From Pseudomonas fluorescens (GTDB lineage: Bacteria; Pseudomonadota; Gammaproteobacteria; Pseudomonadales; Pseudomonadaceae): a stretch of DNA of 64,000 nt. Positions 26,829 through 36,194 of this stretch are shown piece after piece. The position numbers and the translations under genes are program-made. How positions within the stretch are numbered: the stretch's first letter is position 1; every line of letters starts with the position of its first letter. The notes beneath the pieces are model-generated. The model did not search any database and was not told the DNA's origin. It was given only the letters and a program-made list of their open reading frames with translations. The stretch spans positions 3,286,001-3,350,000 of the forward strand of contig NZ_LT907842.1 of NCBI RefSeq assembly GCF_900215245.1, in the 5' to 3' direction.

Positions 26829-27578
26829 ATGGAAAACGCCAACACCGCTCCTCGTCTTCCCCGCAAGCGCCGCAGCCTTGCCCAGGAATTGGTCACGGTG
26901 TTGTCCGAGCAAATCCGCGACGGCCAACTCAAACGCGGCGATAAGTTGCCCACTGAGTCGGCAATCATGGAGGCCCATGGCGTCAGCCGCACGGTCGTGC
27001 GTGAAGCCATCTCACGTTTGCAGGCGGCGGGGCAGGTGGAAACCCGTCACGGTATCGGCACCTTTGTGTTGGACACGCCAAGCCCCAGCGGCTTCCGGAT
27101 TGATCCGGCCACGGTGGTGACCTTGCGTGATGTGCTGGCGATTCTGGAGTTGCGTATCAGCCTGGAAGTGGAGTCTGCCGGCCTTGCTGCATTGCGTCGC
27201 AGCGATGCACAACTGGCGGCCATGCGTGCGGCACTCGACGCCCTGAATGAAAGCGCGGCCCACGCAGGCGATGCGGTGGCATCGGATTTTGCGTTCCACC
27301 TGGAAATTGCACTGTCCACCGGCAACCGCTACTTCACCGACATCATGACCCACCTGGGCACCAGCATCATTCCGCGTACGCGCCTGAATTCGGCGCGTCT
27401 GGCCCATGATGACCAGCAGCACTACATGGGCCGCCTGAGCCGCGAACACGAAGAAATTTATGAGGCGATTGCCCGCCAGGATTCGGACGCGGCACGGGCG
27501 GCCATGCGCTTGCACCTGACCAACAGCCGCGAGCGGCTGCGCCATGCCCATGAAGAGGCGGAGGCGCAGCGCGGTTAA
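26829..27578 (+). CDS. FadR/GntR-family transcriptional regulator (probable galactarate/glucarate regulator)
   Basis: A 249-residue regulator. A winged helix of GntR type is at residues 15-80 (GDKLPTESAIMEAHGVSRTV) and an all-helical FCD ligand domain at 100-240. The histidine and acidic metal/ligand residues of FCD domains are visible in FHLEIALSTGNRYF and REHEEIYEAI. The frame is open to 26688, but the ATG at 26829 fits the domain start. It lies on the same strand as, and 1.5 kb before, the galactarate operon, so it is the likely repressor acting at the palindrome at 29057. That link is inferred. Confidence 0.88.
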   Translation: MENANTAPRLPRKRRSLAQELVTVLSEQIRDGQLKRGDKLPTESAIMEAHGVSRTVVREAISRLQAAGQVETRHGIGTFVLDTPSPSGFRIDPATVVTLRDVLAILELRISLEVESAGLAALRRSDAQLAAMRAALDALNESAAHAGDAVASDFAFHLEIALSTGNRYFTDIMTHLGTSIIPRTRLNSARLAHDDQQHYMGRLSREHEEIYEAIARQDSDAARAAMRLHLTNSRERLRHAHEEAEAQRG

Positions 27579-27618
27579 CCGGGCAACCGAGTGGTGTCGG
27601 GAATAAATCGATCCACGT

Positions 27619-27706
27619 GTGGGAGCGAGCTTGCTCGCGAATGCGGTGTGTCGGTCTGCACATGCATCAACTGAAAGAACGCCTTCGCGAGCAAGCCCGC
27701 CCCCAC
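27619..27706. repeat. REP pair (BIME)
   Basis: Inverted REP units at 27619-27641 (GGGAGCGAGCTTGCTCGCGA) and 27684-27706 lie between two converging genes, same family as at 13551. Confidence 0.88.
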
Positions 27707-27741
27707 ATTTAGATCTCCTTGGTCTGGAGTTTTGCGTCGAC

Positions 27742-28899
27742 TTAATTAGCCGGCTGGTTGGGCTTGTAGTCCTTGAGCAGCAGGTAAGTGCTCCAACCCC
27801 ACCAGTCATTGGTCCAGTGCTTGTCGTTCAGGTCATTCACGTCCTTGCGGCGCAACACCTTGTCTCCTTCCATCTTGAACAGCGGCGAGAAGTTGTTCGC
27901 CGGGTTCTGCGCGGCATTCAGGTCCGGCACATGCAGCGGTGCCTTGAAGACGGCCGGAGAGGGCGCGATGCCGCTGATGAAGGTCTCGAAGATCTCATCG
28001 GCGGACGCCTGCACCGCGCGTTTGACCATCGTCCGATTGTCCGCGTCGATGGCATCGAAATAACGCTTGTCACCATAGGCATGCCATTGATCGCCCAGGG
28101 CATTGCGCACCTTGAGCCCGAACTTGCTGTCTTCATCGTGCATGAAGCGGCTGATCAGCGAACCCAGTTCTCCTGGCGTGACCACCGCCGCCAATTGTTT
28201 GCGCGGCACCCGCAGGTGGCCGGCGGAAAACAGGTCAGTCAAAAAGTGATCAGCAAAGCTGTTCATCGCATAGGCCAATTCCAGGGCCTGGTCGGTACCG
28301 GTCTGATGGGCCACGACCGCCTGTTGCAGTGCCGCTGTGTGGCCGGCCAGGTACGCGGACAATGCCCACTCGCCAAAATGGTCAGCGTTGTCGGCGGCCA
28401 GTTTCAGGTAGCGACCCAGCGGGAGGAGGGCCGAAACCGCACTGCCGCCGCCGGTGATTCGGTTCCACTCCTCAGACAGCGTATCGCCCAATGCGTCATA
28501 GGCTTCGTGGGGTTGTTTGCCGTCCTTGATCGCCTGATTGACTGCGTTGATCTCCTTTTGCATCACCGCGAGGATCTTCTGTGCTTCCTCTCGCGAGGCC
28601 GGCAGCACCGCCAATGAGTTAAAAGCCGCGGTGAAGCGTTGCACGCGATCCGCTGCGGACGCGCCGTCGCTGATCGGCTGGCCAGGAATGCCATAGAAGT
28701 CTCCGCCTAGGGCGATCACTTGGCCGTAGGTCAGGGCCAGGCCATTGGGCAGGTGCAGTTCGACTTGCCGCGCGGGAATCGCGGGCGCGTCCTTGGCGAA
28801 TCGCAACAGGGTGTCATCGCCGATAGCGGTGTGTTCACCCCCTTCGAAGCGCAGGGTAGGTGGTTTCTTTTCCGGTGCTGCTAGTTCAAGACCTGACAT
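27742..28899 (-). CDS. Zinc-dependent phospholipase C-like protein under a LexA box
   Basis: A 385-residue protein carrying a zinc phospholipase C metal site. DHF at 173-175 and H187 reproduce the Asp-x13-His spacing. HFLTDLFSAGH (218-228) gives His-x3-Asp-x5-His as in clostridial alpha-toxin and B. cereus PLC. Further candidates are H254 and H273. An upstream LTYGQVIALGGDFYG motif is at 57-71. There is no signal peptide, so it is either intracellular, released by lysis, or exported by a specialised system. The ATG follows AAGGAG. A perfect CTG-N10-CAG LexA site overlaps its predicted start of transcription. Enzymatic activity is predicted, not shown. It interrupts the space between the galactarate regulator and its operon. 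Confidence 0.82.
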   Translation of the reverse strand: MSGLELAAPEKKPPTLRFEGGEHTAIGDDTLLRFAKDAPAIPARQVELHLPNGLALTYGQVIALGGDFYGIPGQPISDGASAADRVQRFTAAFNSLAVLPASREEAQKILAVMQKEINAVNQAIKDGKQPHEAYDALGDTLSEEWNRITGGGSAVSALLPLGRYLKLAADNADHFGEWALSAYLAGHTAALQQAVVAHQTGTDQALELAYAMNSFADHFLTDLFSAGHLRVPRKQLAAVVTPGELGSLISRFMHDEDSKFGLKVRNALGDQWHAYGDKRYFDAIDADNRTMVKRAVQASADEIFETFISGIAPSPAVFKAPLHVPDLNAAQNPANNFSPLFKMEGDKVLRRKDVNDLNDKHWTNDWWGWSTYLLLKDYKPNQPAN

Positions 28900-28938
28900 G
28901 TTAGCTCCTTGCTATGTCGTAGGAATCTTCCTTAATAA

Positions 28939-28954
28939 CTGTATGTATATACAG
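28939..28954 (-). promoter_or_regulatory. LexA (SOS) box
   Basis: CTGTATATACATACAG on the minus strand matches the consensus CTG-TA(TA)3n-CAG with one departure from the ideal TA run. It lies 40 bases upstream of the phospholipase-like start codon and just after the predicted -10. Confidence 0.82.
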
Positions 28955-28962
28955 CTGTTCGA

Positions 28963-28990
28963 AGCATAGAGGAATAATTTCCTACGTCAA
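28963..28990 (-). promoter_or_regulatory. Promoter of the phospholipase C-like gene
   Basis: On the minus strand TTGACG (28990-28985), 16 bases, TATGCT (28968-28963). The transcription start would fall inside the LexA box. Confidence 0.6.
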
Positions 28991-29038
28991 GAACACAGGT
29001 TTAAACGCGACGCTGCAGCCATCGCCGATGAATTGCAG

Positions 29039-29066
29039 TTGACGAATCCTTTTATAGTTGTACGAT
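29039..29066 (+). promoter_or_regulatory. Promoter of the galactarate operon
   Basis: TTGACG (29039-29044), 16-base spacer, TACGAT (29061-29066), overlapped by the palindrome at 29057-29076, as expected for repression. Confidence 0.6.
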
Positions 29067-29076
29067 GACGTACGAC
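29057..29076. promoter_or_regulatory. Probable GntR-type operator
   Basis: GTTGTACG-ATGA-CGTACGAC is an 8-4-8 inverted repeat with one mismatch, placed over the -10 box of the galactarate operon. Its GTAC-rich form fits FadR-subfamily operators. Confidence 0.62.
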
Positions 29077-29134
29077 ATCATCAAAACCAACAACAACCTT
29101 TCGACAGAAAGTCTTTGCCCAGGGTGTTCGAATA

Positions 29135-30046
29135 ATGAATCCACAAGAACTGAAGTCCATCCTCTCCCACGGTCTGCTGTCTTTCCCCGTGACCGATTTC
29201 AATGCGCAGGGTGATTTCCACCCGGCGGGCTACATCAAGCGTCTGGAGTGGCTGGCCCCTTACGGCGCTACTGCCTTGTTCGCCGCCGGCGGCACCGGTG
29301 AGTTTTTCTCCCTCGCCGCGAGTGAATATTCCCAAGTGGTGAAGACCGCCGTTGATACCTGTGCCACCAGCGTGCCAATCCTCGCCGGTGTCGGCGGTGC
29401 GACTCGCCAGGCTATCGAGTACGCCCAAGAAGCCGAACGCCTTGGCGCCAAGGGCTTGTTGCTGTTGCCACACTATTTGACCGAAGCCAGCCAGGACGGC
29501 GTTGCCGCCCACGTGGAAGCAGTGTGCAAGTCGGTCAAAATTGGCGTGGTGGTTTACAACCGCAACGTCTGCCGCCTGACCGCGCCATTGCTGGAACGCC
29601 TGGCTGAACGCTGCCCGAACCTGATCGGCTACAAGGACGGCCTGGGTGATATCGAGTTGATGGTGTCGATTCGTCGTCGCCTTGGCGACCGTTTCAGCTA
29701 CCTCGGCGGCCTGCCGACTGCAGAGGTTTACGCTGCTGCCTACAAGGCCCTGGGCGTGCCGGTGTACTCCTCGGCGGTGTTCAACTTCATCCCGAAAACC
29801 GCGATGGACTTCTACCACGCGATTGCCAAGGACGATCACGCCACCGTCGCCAAGATCATCGACAACTTCTTCCTGCCTTACCTCGATATCCGTAACCGTA
29901 AAGCCGGCTATGCCGTGAGCATCGTCAAGGCGGGTGCGAAAATCGCCGGCTACGACGCAGGCCCGGTGCGCACGCCGCTTACCGACCTGCTGCCGGAAGA
30001 GTACGAAGCCCTGGCCGCGCTGATCGACAAGCAAGGTCCGCAGTAA
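29135..30046 (+). CDS. kdgD: 5-dehydro-4-deoxyglucarate dehydratase
   Basis: A 303-residue member of the DapA/N-acetylneuraminate lyase superfamily. It has [11 protein letters not shown] at the substrate loop, the conserved Tyr in GVVVYNRN and the Schiff-base lysine in [10 protein letters not shown]. This subfamily dehydrates and decarboxylates 5-keto-4-deoxyglucarate to 2,5-dioxovalerate (2-oxoglutarate semialdehyde). It is first in the galactarate operon and followed by the dehydrogenase that uses its product, which supports the call. A hairpin separates the two genes. Confidence 0.93.
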   Translation: MNPQELKSILSHGLLSFPVTDFNAQGDFHPAGYIKRLEWLAPYGATALFAAGGTGEFFSLAASEYSQVVKTAVDTCATSVPILAGVGGATRQAIEYAQEAERLGAKGLLLLPHYLTEASQDGVAAHVEAVCKSVKIGVVVYNRNVCRLTAPLLERLAERCPNLIGYKDGLGDIELMVSIRRRLGDRFSYLGGLPTAEVYAAAYKALGVPVYSSAVFNFIPKTAMDFYHAIAKDDHATVAKIIDNFFLPYLDIRNRKAGYAVSIVKAGAKIAGYDAGPVRTPLTDLLPEEYEALAALIDKQGPQ

Positions 30047-30055
30047 CTTATCTAC

Positions 30056-30084
30056 AAGGCCGCTGAGCAATCAGCGGCCTTTTG
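30056..30084 (+). terminator. Intra-operon hairpin after kdgD
   Basis: AAGGCCGCTGA-GCAA-TCAGCGGCCTT followed by TT. It is terminator-shaped but with a short T tract, and it sits only 17 bases before the next gene, so it probably attenuates or stabilises the message. Confidence 0.6.
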
Positions 30085-30100
30085 CGTCAGGAGAAGATTT

Positions 30101-31546
30101 GTGTCCCAAGCCAAACGTTTTGAAAACTACATCAACGGCGAGTGGGTGGCCGGTTCCGACTACTGCACCAACATCAACCCGTCGGAGTTGTCCGATGTCA
30201 TCGGCGAATACGCCAAGGCTGACGTCGCTCAAGTCAACGCCGCCATCGACGCCGCCCGTGCCGCCTTTCCGGCCTGGTCGACTTCCGGCATCCAGGCGCG
30301 CCACGACGCCCTCGACAAAGTCGGCAGCGAAATCCTCGCCCGCCGTGAAGAACTCGGCACCCTGCTGGCTCGGGAAGAGGGCAAGACCCTGCCCGAAGCC
30401 ATTGGCGAAGTGACGCGCGCCGGTAACATCTTCAAGTTTTTCGCCGGTGAATGCCTGCGCCTGTCCGGTGACTACGTGCCGTCGGTGCGCCCGGGCGTCA
30501 ACGTTGAAGTGACCCGCGAAGCCCTCGGTGTGGTCGGCTTGATTACCCCGTGGAACTTCCCGATTGCGATTCCCGCCTGGAAAATCGCCCCGGCCCTGGC
30601 CTATGGCAACTGCGTGGTGATCAAGCCGGCTGAATTGGTTCCGGGTTGCGCCTGGGCCCTGGCCGAAATCATCTCCCGCGCCGGCTTCCCCGCCGGTGTG
30701 TTCAACCTGGTGATGGGCAGTGGCCGTGTGGTCGGCGACGTATTGGTCAACAGCCCGAAAGTCGACGGCATCAGCTTTACCGGTTCGGTCGGCGTGGGGC
30801 GTCAGATCGCCGTCAGCTGTGTATCGCGCCAGGCCAAAGTGCAGTTGGAAATGGGCGGTAAAAACCCGCAGATCATCCTCGATGACGCCGACCTCAAGCA
30901 GGCCGTCGAGCTGTCGGTACAGAGCGCGTTCTACTCAACCGGCCAGCGTTGCACCGCCTCAAGCCGCTTGATTGTCACTGCGGGTATCCACGACCAGTTC
31001 GTCGCGGCCATGGCCGAGCGCATGCAGTCGATCAAGGTCGGCCACGCGCTGAAAAGCGGTACCGATATTGGCCCGGTGGTCTCCCAGGCTCAGCTGGATC
31101 AGGACATGAAATACATCGACATCGGCCAAAGCGAAGGTGCGCGGCTGGTCAGCGGTGGCGGCCTGGTCACCTGCGACACCGAGGGCTACTACCTGGCGCC
31201 GACGCTGTTTGCCGACAGCGAAGCCGCCATGCGGATCAGCCGCGAAGAGATCTTTGGCCCCGTGGCCAACGTGGTGCGCGTGGCGGATTACGAAGCGGCG
31301 CTGGCCATGGCCAATGACACCGAGTTCGGTTTGTCGGCGGGGATTGCCACCACCTCGCTGAAGTACGCCAACCACTTCAAGCGCCACTCCCAGGCCGGGA
31401 TGGTGATGGTCAACCTGCCGACCGCCGGTGTGGACTACCACGTGCCGTTCGGTGGGCGTAAGGGTTCATCCTATGGTTCGCGTGAGCAAGGTCGCTATGC
31501 GCAAGAGTTCTACACCGTGGTGAAAACCAGCTACATCGGTTCGTAA
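30101..31546 (+). CDS. 2,5-dioxovalerate (2-oxoglutarate semialdehyde) dehydrogenase
   Basis: A 481-residue aldehyde dehydrogenase starting at GTG with a strong AGGAGAA ribosome site. NAD(P) binding: TPWNFPIAIPAWKIAPALA and FTGSVGVGRQIA. General base Glu in QLEMGGKNPQII; nucleophilic Cys in STGQRCTASSRLIV. It oxidises 2-oxoglutarate semialdehyde to 2-oxoglutarate, the last step of the galactarate route, as judged from its position between kdgD and the sugar-acid transporter. Confidence 0.93.
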   Translation: MSQAKRFENYINGEWVAGSDYCTNINPSELSDVIGEYAKADVAQVNAAIDAARAAFPAWSTSGIQARHDALDKVGSEILARREELGTLLAREEGKTLPEAIGEVTRAGNIFKFFAGECLRLSGDYVPSVRPGVNVEVTREALGVVGLITPWNFPIAIPAWKIAPALAYGNCVVIKPAELVPGCAWALAEIISRAGFPAGVFNLVMGSGRVVGDVLVNSPKVDGISFTGSVGVGRQIAVSCVSRQAKVQLEMGGKNPQIILDDADLKQAVELSVQSAFYSTGQRCTASSRLIVTAGIHDQFVAAMAERMQSIKVGHALKSGTDIGPVVSQAQLDQDMKYIDIGQSEGARLVSGGGLVTCDTEGYYLAPTLFADSEAAMRISREEIFGPVANVVRVADYEAALAMANDTEFGLSAGIATTSLKYANHFKRHSQAGMVMVNLPTAGVDYHVPFGGRKGSSYGSREQGRYAQEFYTVVKTSYIGS

Positions 31547-31562
31547 CACGCAACGCCCGTGG

Positions 31563-31588
31563 GCACCGGCTTCTTCATGAAGCGGTGC
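31563..31588 (+). other. Intra-operon hairpin before the transporter gene
   Basis: GCACCGGCTTC-TTCAT-GAAGCGGTGC (one bulged base) in the 98-base gap between dehydrogenase and transporter. There is no T tract, so it is more likely an RNA processing or stability element than a terminator. Confidence 0.45.
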
Positions 31589-31644
31589 TCACACACAACA
31601 AGACAATGACCCGCAAAAAAAATAATTAGTGGGAGTACCTCTTC

Positions 31645-33009
31645 ATGCAAGCGACCAAGCCGACCCACGTCCGCTATTTGATCCTGCTCATGCTGTTCCT
31701 GGTGACCACGATCAACTACGCCGACCGGGCTACTATCGCCATCGCCGGCTCCAGCCTGCAAAAAGACCTCGGTATCGACGCGGTCACCCTCGGTTACATC
31801 TTCTCCGCATTCGGTTGGGCCTACGTCGCCGGGCAAATCCCCGGTGGCTGGTTGCTGGACCGGTTCGGTTCGAAAAAAATCTATGCCCTGAGCATCTTCA
31901 CCTGGTCGCTGTTCACCGTGCTGCAAGGTTATGTCGGTGAGTTCGGTGTCTCGACTGCCATCGTCGCGCTGTTCATGTTGCGCTTTCTGGTGGGCCTGGC
32001 TGAAGCACCCTCGTTTCCCGGAAATGCCCGTATTGTTGCGGCGTGGTTTCCTACGGCTGAGCGCGGCACTGCATCGGCGATCTTCAACTCGGCGCAATAC
32101 TTCGCCACGGTGCTGTTTGCACCGTTGATGGGTTGGATCGTCTACACCTTTGGCTGGCAGCATGTGTTTATCGTGATGGGCGGTATCGGCATCCTGTTCT
32201 CGTTGGTCTGGCTGAAAATTATCCACAGCCCGCGCCAGCATCCGATGATCAACGAGGCTGAGCTCAAGCATATTGCTGAGAACGGTGCGATGGTCGATAT
32301 GGACCAGGACAAGGGCAAGGGTAAGAAAACTGACGGGCCAAAGTGGGATTACATCCGCCAGTTGCTGACCAACCGCATGATGCTTGGCGTGTACCTCGGC
32401 CAATATTGCATCAATGGCATCACGTACTTCTTCCTGACCTGGTTTCCGGTGTACCTGGTGCAGGACCGCGGTATGACCATTCTGAAGGCCGGTTTCATTG
32501 CTTCGCTGCCAGCGATTTGTGGTTTTATCGGTGGGGTGCTGGGCGGCGTGATCTCCGACTACCTGCTGCGCAAGGGCCATTCGCTGACGTTTGCGCGCAA
32601 GGCGCCGATCATCGGTGGGTTGCTGATTTCCAGCAGCATCGTGGCCTGCAACTATGTCGACATCGAGTGGATGGTCGTGGGTTTTATGGCGTTGGCCTTC
32701 TTCGGCAAGGGCGTTGGCGCACTGGGTTGGGCGGTGGTGTCCGACACCTCGCCGAAACAAATCGCCGGCCTCAGTGGCGGCTTGTTCAACATGTTTGGCA
32801 ACCTGGCGTCGATCAGTACGCCTATCGTGATCGGCTACATCATCAGCACCACCGGCTCGTTCAAGTGGGCGCTGGTGTTCGTCGGCGCCAACGCCTTGGT
32901 GGCGGTGTTCAGTTACCTGGTGATTGTCGGCCCGATCAAGCGTGTGGTGCTCAAAGAGCCACCCAGCAAAGGGCCTGAACTGACTAAATTCACCGAAGCG
33001 CACTCTTGA
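31645..33009 (+). CDS. gudP: MFS D-galactarate/D-glucarate transporter
   Basis: A 454-residue major facilitator of the anion:cation symporter family with 12 membrane helices. It shows [20 protein letters not shown] in the first loop, [22 protein letters not shown] (loop 2-3 signature, split here as [11 protein letters not shown]), and [19 protein letters not shown]. These are typical of GudP/GarP. It sits between the semialdehyde dehydrogenase and garD, so galactarate is the likely main substrate, possibly with glucarate. GGGAG precedes the ATG. Confidence 0.93.
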   Translation: MQATKPTHVRYLILLMLFLVTTINYADRATIAIAGSSLQKDLGIDAVTLGYIFSAFGWAYVAGQIPGGWLLDRFGSKKIYALSIFTWSLFTVLQGYVGEFGVSTAIVALFMLRFLVGLAEAPSFPGNARIVAAWFPTAERGTASAIFNSAQYFATVLFAPLMGWIVYTFGWQHVFIVMGGIGILFSLVWLKIIHSPRQHPMINEAELKHIAENGAMVDMDQDKGKGKKTDGPKWDYIRQLLTNRMMLGVYLGQYCINGITYFFLTWFPVYLVQDRGMTILKAGFIASLPAICGFIGGVLGGVISDYLLRKGHSLTFARKAPIIGGLLISSSIVACNYVDIEWMVVGFMALAFFGKGVGALGWAVVSDTSPKQIAGLSGGLFNMFGNLASISTPIVIGYIISTTGSFKWALVFVGANALVAVFSYLVIVGPIKRVVLKEPPSKGPELTKFTEAHS

Positions 33010-33020
33010 GGGGCGATGTA

Positions 33021-34574
33021 ATGCAGTTGATTGAACATGCCGACTCGCCGCGCTCGATCCGTTTGCACGAGCGTGACAACGTGGTGATCGTGGTCAACGA
33101 CCAGGGCGTACCGGCCGGGACCGAGTTTCCGGACGGCCTGGTGACCGTGGATTTCATCCCGCAGAGCCACAAGGTGACGCTGGAAGATATCCCTGAGGGC
33201 GGTCAGATTATTCGCTATGGCCAGACCATCGGTTACGCCCTGGCGCCGATTCCGCGGGGCAGTTGGGTGCAGGAAGACCAACTGCGCATGCCCACCGCGC
33301 CACCGCTGGACAGCTTGCCGCTGTCCACTGAAGTGCCTGACACCCAGGCGCCATTGGAAGGCTTTACCTTCGAGGGCTATCGCAACGCCGACGGCACCGT
33401 GGGCACACGCAATATTCTCGGTATCACCACCACCGTGCAGTGCGTTACCGGCGTGCTGGACCATGCGGTCAAGCGTATCAAGGACGAATTGCTGCCCAAG
33501 TACCCGAACGTCGATGACGTGGTGGCGCTGACCCACAGTTACGGCTGCGGCGTGGCGATCACCGCAACGGATGCGTATATCCCGATCCGCACTGTGCGCA
33601 ACCTGGCGCGTAATCCGAACCTGGGGGGCGAGGCTTTGGTCATCAGCCTGGGCTGCGAGAAATTGCAGGCCGGGCAGGTGATGCACGACAACGACAGCTC
33701 GGTCGACCTTAGCGAGCCCTGGCTGTATCGGCTGCAGGATTCCAGCCACGGCTTTACCGAGATGATCGAGCAGATCATGGCGCTGGCCGAGGTCCGTTTG
33801 AAAAAACTCGACCAGCGCCGCCGTGAAACCGTGCCTGCGTCGGAACTGATCCTGGGCATGCAATGTGGTGGCAGCGATGCGTTTTCCGGCATCACTGCCA
33901 ACCCGGCGTTGGGGTATGCCTCGGATCTGCTGCTGCGGGCCGGGGCGACCGTGATGTTTTCCGAAGTGACTGAAGTGCGTGATGCGATATATCTGCTGAC
34001 GTCCCGTGCTGAAAGCAAAGAAGTTGCCCAGGCGCTTGTAAGAGAAATGGACTGGTACGACCGTTACCTGGCCAAGGGCGAGGCGGACCGCAGTGCCAAC
34101 ACCACGCCGGGCAACAAAAAGGGTGGCTTGTCGAATATCGTCGAGAAGTCCTTGGGCTCCATCGTCAAATCCGGCAGCAGCGCGATCAATGGCGTGCTCG
34201 GCCCGGGCGAGCGGTTCAACGGCAAGGGCCTGATTTTTTGCGCGACGCCGGCCAGTGACTTTGTGTGCGGCACCTTGCAACTGGCGGCCGGGATGAACCT
34301 GCATGTGTTCACCACCGGGCGTGGCACGCCTTACGGGCTGGCGATGGCGCCGGTGGTGAAGGTCTCGACGCGTACGGAATTGGCTCAGCGCTGGCCGGAC
34401 CTGATCGATATTGACGCCGGGCGCATTGCCACCGGGCGTGCGACGATCGAGGAGTTGGGATGGGAGTTGTTCCACTTCTACCTGGACGTGGCCAGCGGCA
34501 AGAAGCAGACGTGGGCCGAGCAGCACAAGCTGCATAACGACATTACGTTGTTCAACCCGGCGCCCATTACCTGA
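33021..34574 (+). CDS. garD: Galactarate dehydratase
   Basis: A 517-residue enzyme of the GarD/UxaA family, which dehydrates meso-galactarate to 5-keto-4-deoxyglucarate. The N-terminal SAF-like domain ([21 protein letters not shown]) is followed by the catalytic part with [38 protein letters not shown] and [18 protein letters not shown]. The frame runs back to a TTG at 33006, but the ATG at 33021 has GAGGGG at ideal spacing. It is the last gene of the operon, 11 bases after gudP. No glucarate dehydratase (gudD) is in the window. Confidence 0.95.
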   Translation: MQLIEHADSPRSIRLHERDNVVIVVNDQGVPAGTEFPDGLVTVDFIPQSHKVTLEDIPEGGQIIRYGQTIGYALAPIPRGSWVQEDQLRMPTAPPLDSLPLSTEVPDTQAPLEGFTFEGYRNADGTVGTRNILGITTTVQCVTGVLDHAVKRIKDELLPKYPNVDDVVALTHSYGCGVAITATDAYIPIRTVRNLARNPNLGGEALVISLGCEKLQAGQVMHDNDSSVDLSEPWLYRLQDSSHGFTEMIEQIMALAEVRLKKLDQRRRETVPASELILGMQCGGSDAFSGITANPALGYASDLLLRAGATVMFSEVTEVRDAIYLLTSRAESKEVAQALVREMDWYDRYLAKGEADRSANTTPGNKKGGLSNIVEKSLGSIVKSGSSAINGVLGPGERFNGKGLIFCATPASDFVCGTLQLAAGMNLHVFTTGRGTPYGLAMAPVVKVSTRTELAQRWPDLIDIDAGRIATGRATIEELGWELFHFYLDVASGKKQTWAEQHKLHNDITLFNPAPIT

Positions 34575-34590
34575 GACCGAGTCGCCTGAA

Positions 34591-34672
34591 CTCGCGAGCA
34601 AGTCCGCTCCCACCTTTGGCCGAATTCCAGCATGAGAATGCAGCCAAGGGTGGAAGTGGGCTCGCGCGCGAA
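34591..34672. repeat. REP pair (BIME), partly degenerate
   Basis: Left unit 34591-34613 (CTCGCGAGCAAGTCCGCTCC) and right unit 34650-34672 (GGAAGTGGGCTCGCGCGCGA) are inverted, imperfect copies of the REP family, just after garD. Confidence 0.8.
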
Positions 34673-34749
34673 GGTGGCCTACCAGACGCCGCACGGCCGC
34701 ATGGCTTATCATTGGCCCTCTGATGACGCTCACCAAGGTTCTCCCCGGC

Positions 34750-35691
34750 ATGCTGGCAATCTTCCTCACCACCCTCACCATCACCGCGCCGGTGTTTGCC
34801 ATGCTGTTCCTCGGTGTGCTGCTCAAGCGCATCAACTGGATCAACGACAACTTTATCCACACCGCCTCGTCCCTGGTATTCAACGTCACCATGCCGGCGC
34901 TGTTGTTCCTGGGCATCCTGCATGCCGACCTGCACTCGGCGCTCAAGCCAGGTTTGCTGATCTACTTTGCCGTCGCCACACTGCTGAGCTTTGCCCTGGC
35001 CTGGGGCTGGGCGATCTTGCGTTGCCCGCGTGAAGACCGTGGCATCTACACCCAGGGCGCGTTTCGCGGCAATAACGGCGTGATCGGCCTGGCGCTGGCG
35101 GCCAGCATGTACGGTGACTACGGCATTTCCCTTGGCGCGATCCTCGCGGCACTGGTGATTCTGTTCTACAACACGCTGTCGACCATCGTGCTGGCGGTGT
35201 ACAGCCCGGTGATCAAGTCCGACCCCTGGAGCATCTTCAAAAGCGTGGTGGCCAACCCGCTGATCATCAGCGTGATTGCGGCTGCGCCGTTCGCTATTTT
35301 CAAGATCGGCTTGCCTGGCTGGCTGGAGTCGTCCGGCCAGTACCTGGCGGACATGACCCTGCCGCTGGCACTGATCTGCATCGGCGGCACCCTGTCGCTG
35401 GCAGCCCTGCGGAAAAGCGGGAGCATGGCCTTGAGTGCCAGCCTGGTGAAGATGATCGGCCTGCCGCTGGCGGCGACGCTTGGCGCCTGGCTGCTAGGCT
35501 TTCGCGGGCCGGAACTGGGGATTCTGTTTTTGTATTTCGGCGCGCCGACTGCGGCGGCGAGTTTCGTCATGGCCAGGGCGGCCGAGGGTAATCATGAACT
35601 GGCGGCGGCGATTATTGTGATCACCACGCTGATGGCGGCGGTGACCACCAATATCGGAATTTTCGTGTTGCAGGCGGGGGGTTGGATCTAA
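34750..35691 (+). CDS. AEC-family transporter (auxin efflux carrier-like)
   Basis: A 313-residue membrane protein with about ten helices in two five-helix repeats. It shows FAMLFLGVLLKRINWINDNF at the start, the FRGNNGVIGLALA motif in the first crossover, and PTAAASFVMARAAEGNHELA in the second. Bacterial AEC carriers move malonate, malate or similar anions. Two ATGs are possible, 34723 and 34750; neither has a strong ribosome site, and the second matches the family start (MLAIFLTTLTITAPVF). The substrate is not evident. Confidence 0.87.
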   Translation: MLAIFLTTLTITAPVFAMLFLGVLLKRINWINDNFIHTASSLVFNVTMPALLFLGILHADLHSALKPGLLIYFAVATLLSFALAWGWAILRCPREDRGIYTQGAFRGNNGVIGLALAASMYGDYGISLGAILAALVILFYNTLSTIVLAVYSPVIKSDPWSIFKSVVANPLIISVIAAAPFAIFKIGLPGWLESSGQYLADMTLPLALICIGGTLSLAALRKSGSMALSASLVKMIGLPLAATLGAWLLGFRGPELGILFLYFGAPTAAASFVMARAAEGNHELAAAIIVITTLMAAVTTNIGIFVLQAGGWI

Positions 35692-35715
35692 ACGTTGCGG
35701 TGTGTCTGAGGGCCA

Positions 35716-35797
35716 TTCGCGAGCAAGCCCGCTGCCACATTTGGCCGTGTTCCAACCTGAGAATGCAGTCAAATGTGGCAGTAGGCTTGCTCGCGAA
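35716..35797. repeat. REP pair (BIME)
   Basis: TTCGCGAGCAAGCCCGCTGC at 35716 and its inverted partner ending at 35797 flank a 36-base spacer between converging genes. Confidence 0.88.
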
Positions 35798-35810
35798 AGC
35801 TATCTGACCG

Positions 35811-36194
35811 TCACTGCTGATCTGCCTGATACGCCTCAATCACTTCCTGCGCCGCGCGAAACGCGTCAATCGCCGCTGGCACACCCGCATACACCGCGCA
35901 ATGCAGCAGTGCTTCGCGAATCTCTTCCACCGTGCAGCCATTGTTCAGCGCACCACGTACGTGGCCCTTGAGCTCTTGCGGGCATTTGAGCGCCGTGAGG
36001 GCGGCGAGGGTGATCAGGCTGCGCGTCTTCAATGGCAGACCTTCGCGGTTCCACACGCTGCCCCAGGCATGTTCGTTGACGAAATCCTGCAGCGGCTGGG
36101 TGAACTCGGTGGCATTGCCCAGGGCGCGATCGACGAACACATCGCCCATTACCTGACGACGCATTTCAACCCCGGGCTTTTTCTGATCGGTCAT
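35811..36194 (-). CDS. Carboxymuconolactone decarboxylase-family protein
   Basis: A 127-residue CMD-domain protein closest in form to 4-carboxymuconolactone decarboxylase (PcaC). Motifs are GLPLKTRSLITLAALTALKC, ELKGHVRGALNNGCTVEEI and REALLHCAVYAGVPAAIDAF. The AhpD-type CxxC is absent, consistent with the PcaC branch rather than a peroxidase. No other beta-ketoadipate genes are near, so it may be a paralog with a different substrate. It overlaps the downstream exchanger gene by 4 bases (stop 36191), implying a two-gene operon in which the exchanger comes first. Confidence 0.87.
   Translation of the reverse strand: MTDQKKPGVEMRRQVMGDVFVDRALGNATEFTQPLQDFVNEHAWGSVWNREGLPLKTRSLITLAALTALKCPQELKGHVRGALNNGCTVEEIREALLHCAVYAGVPAAIDAFRAAQEVIEAYQADQQ

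Noticed and set aside
32913..34946. 677-codon minus-strand frame opposite garD
   Set aside because: Long but antisense to gudP, garD and the AEC gene, spanning several genes and a REP pair; no protein family features.
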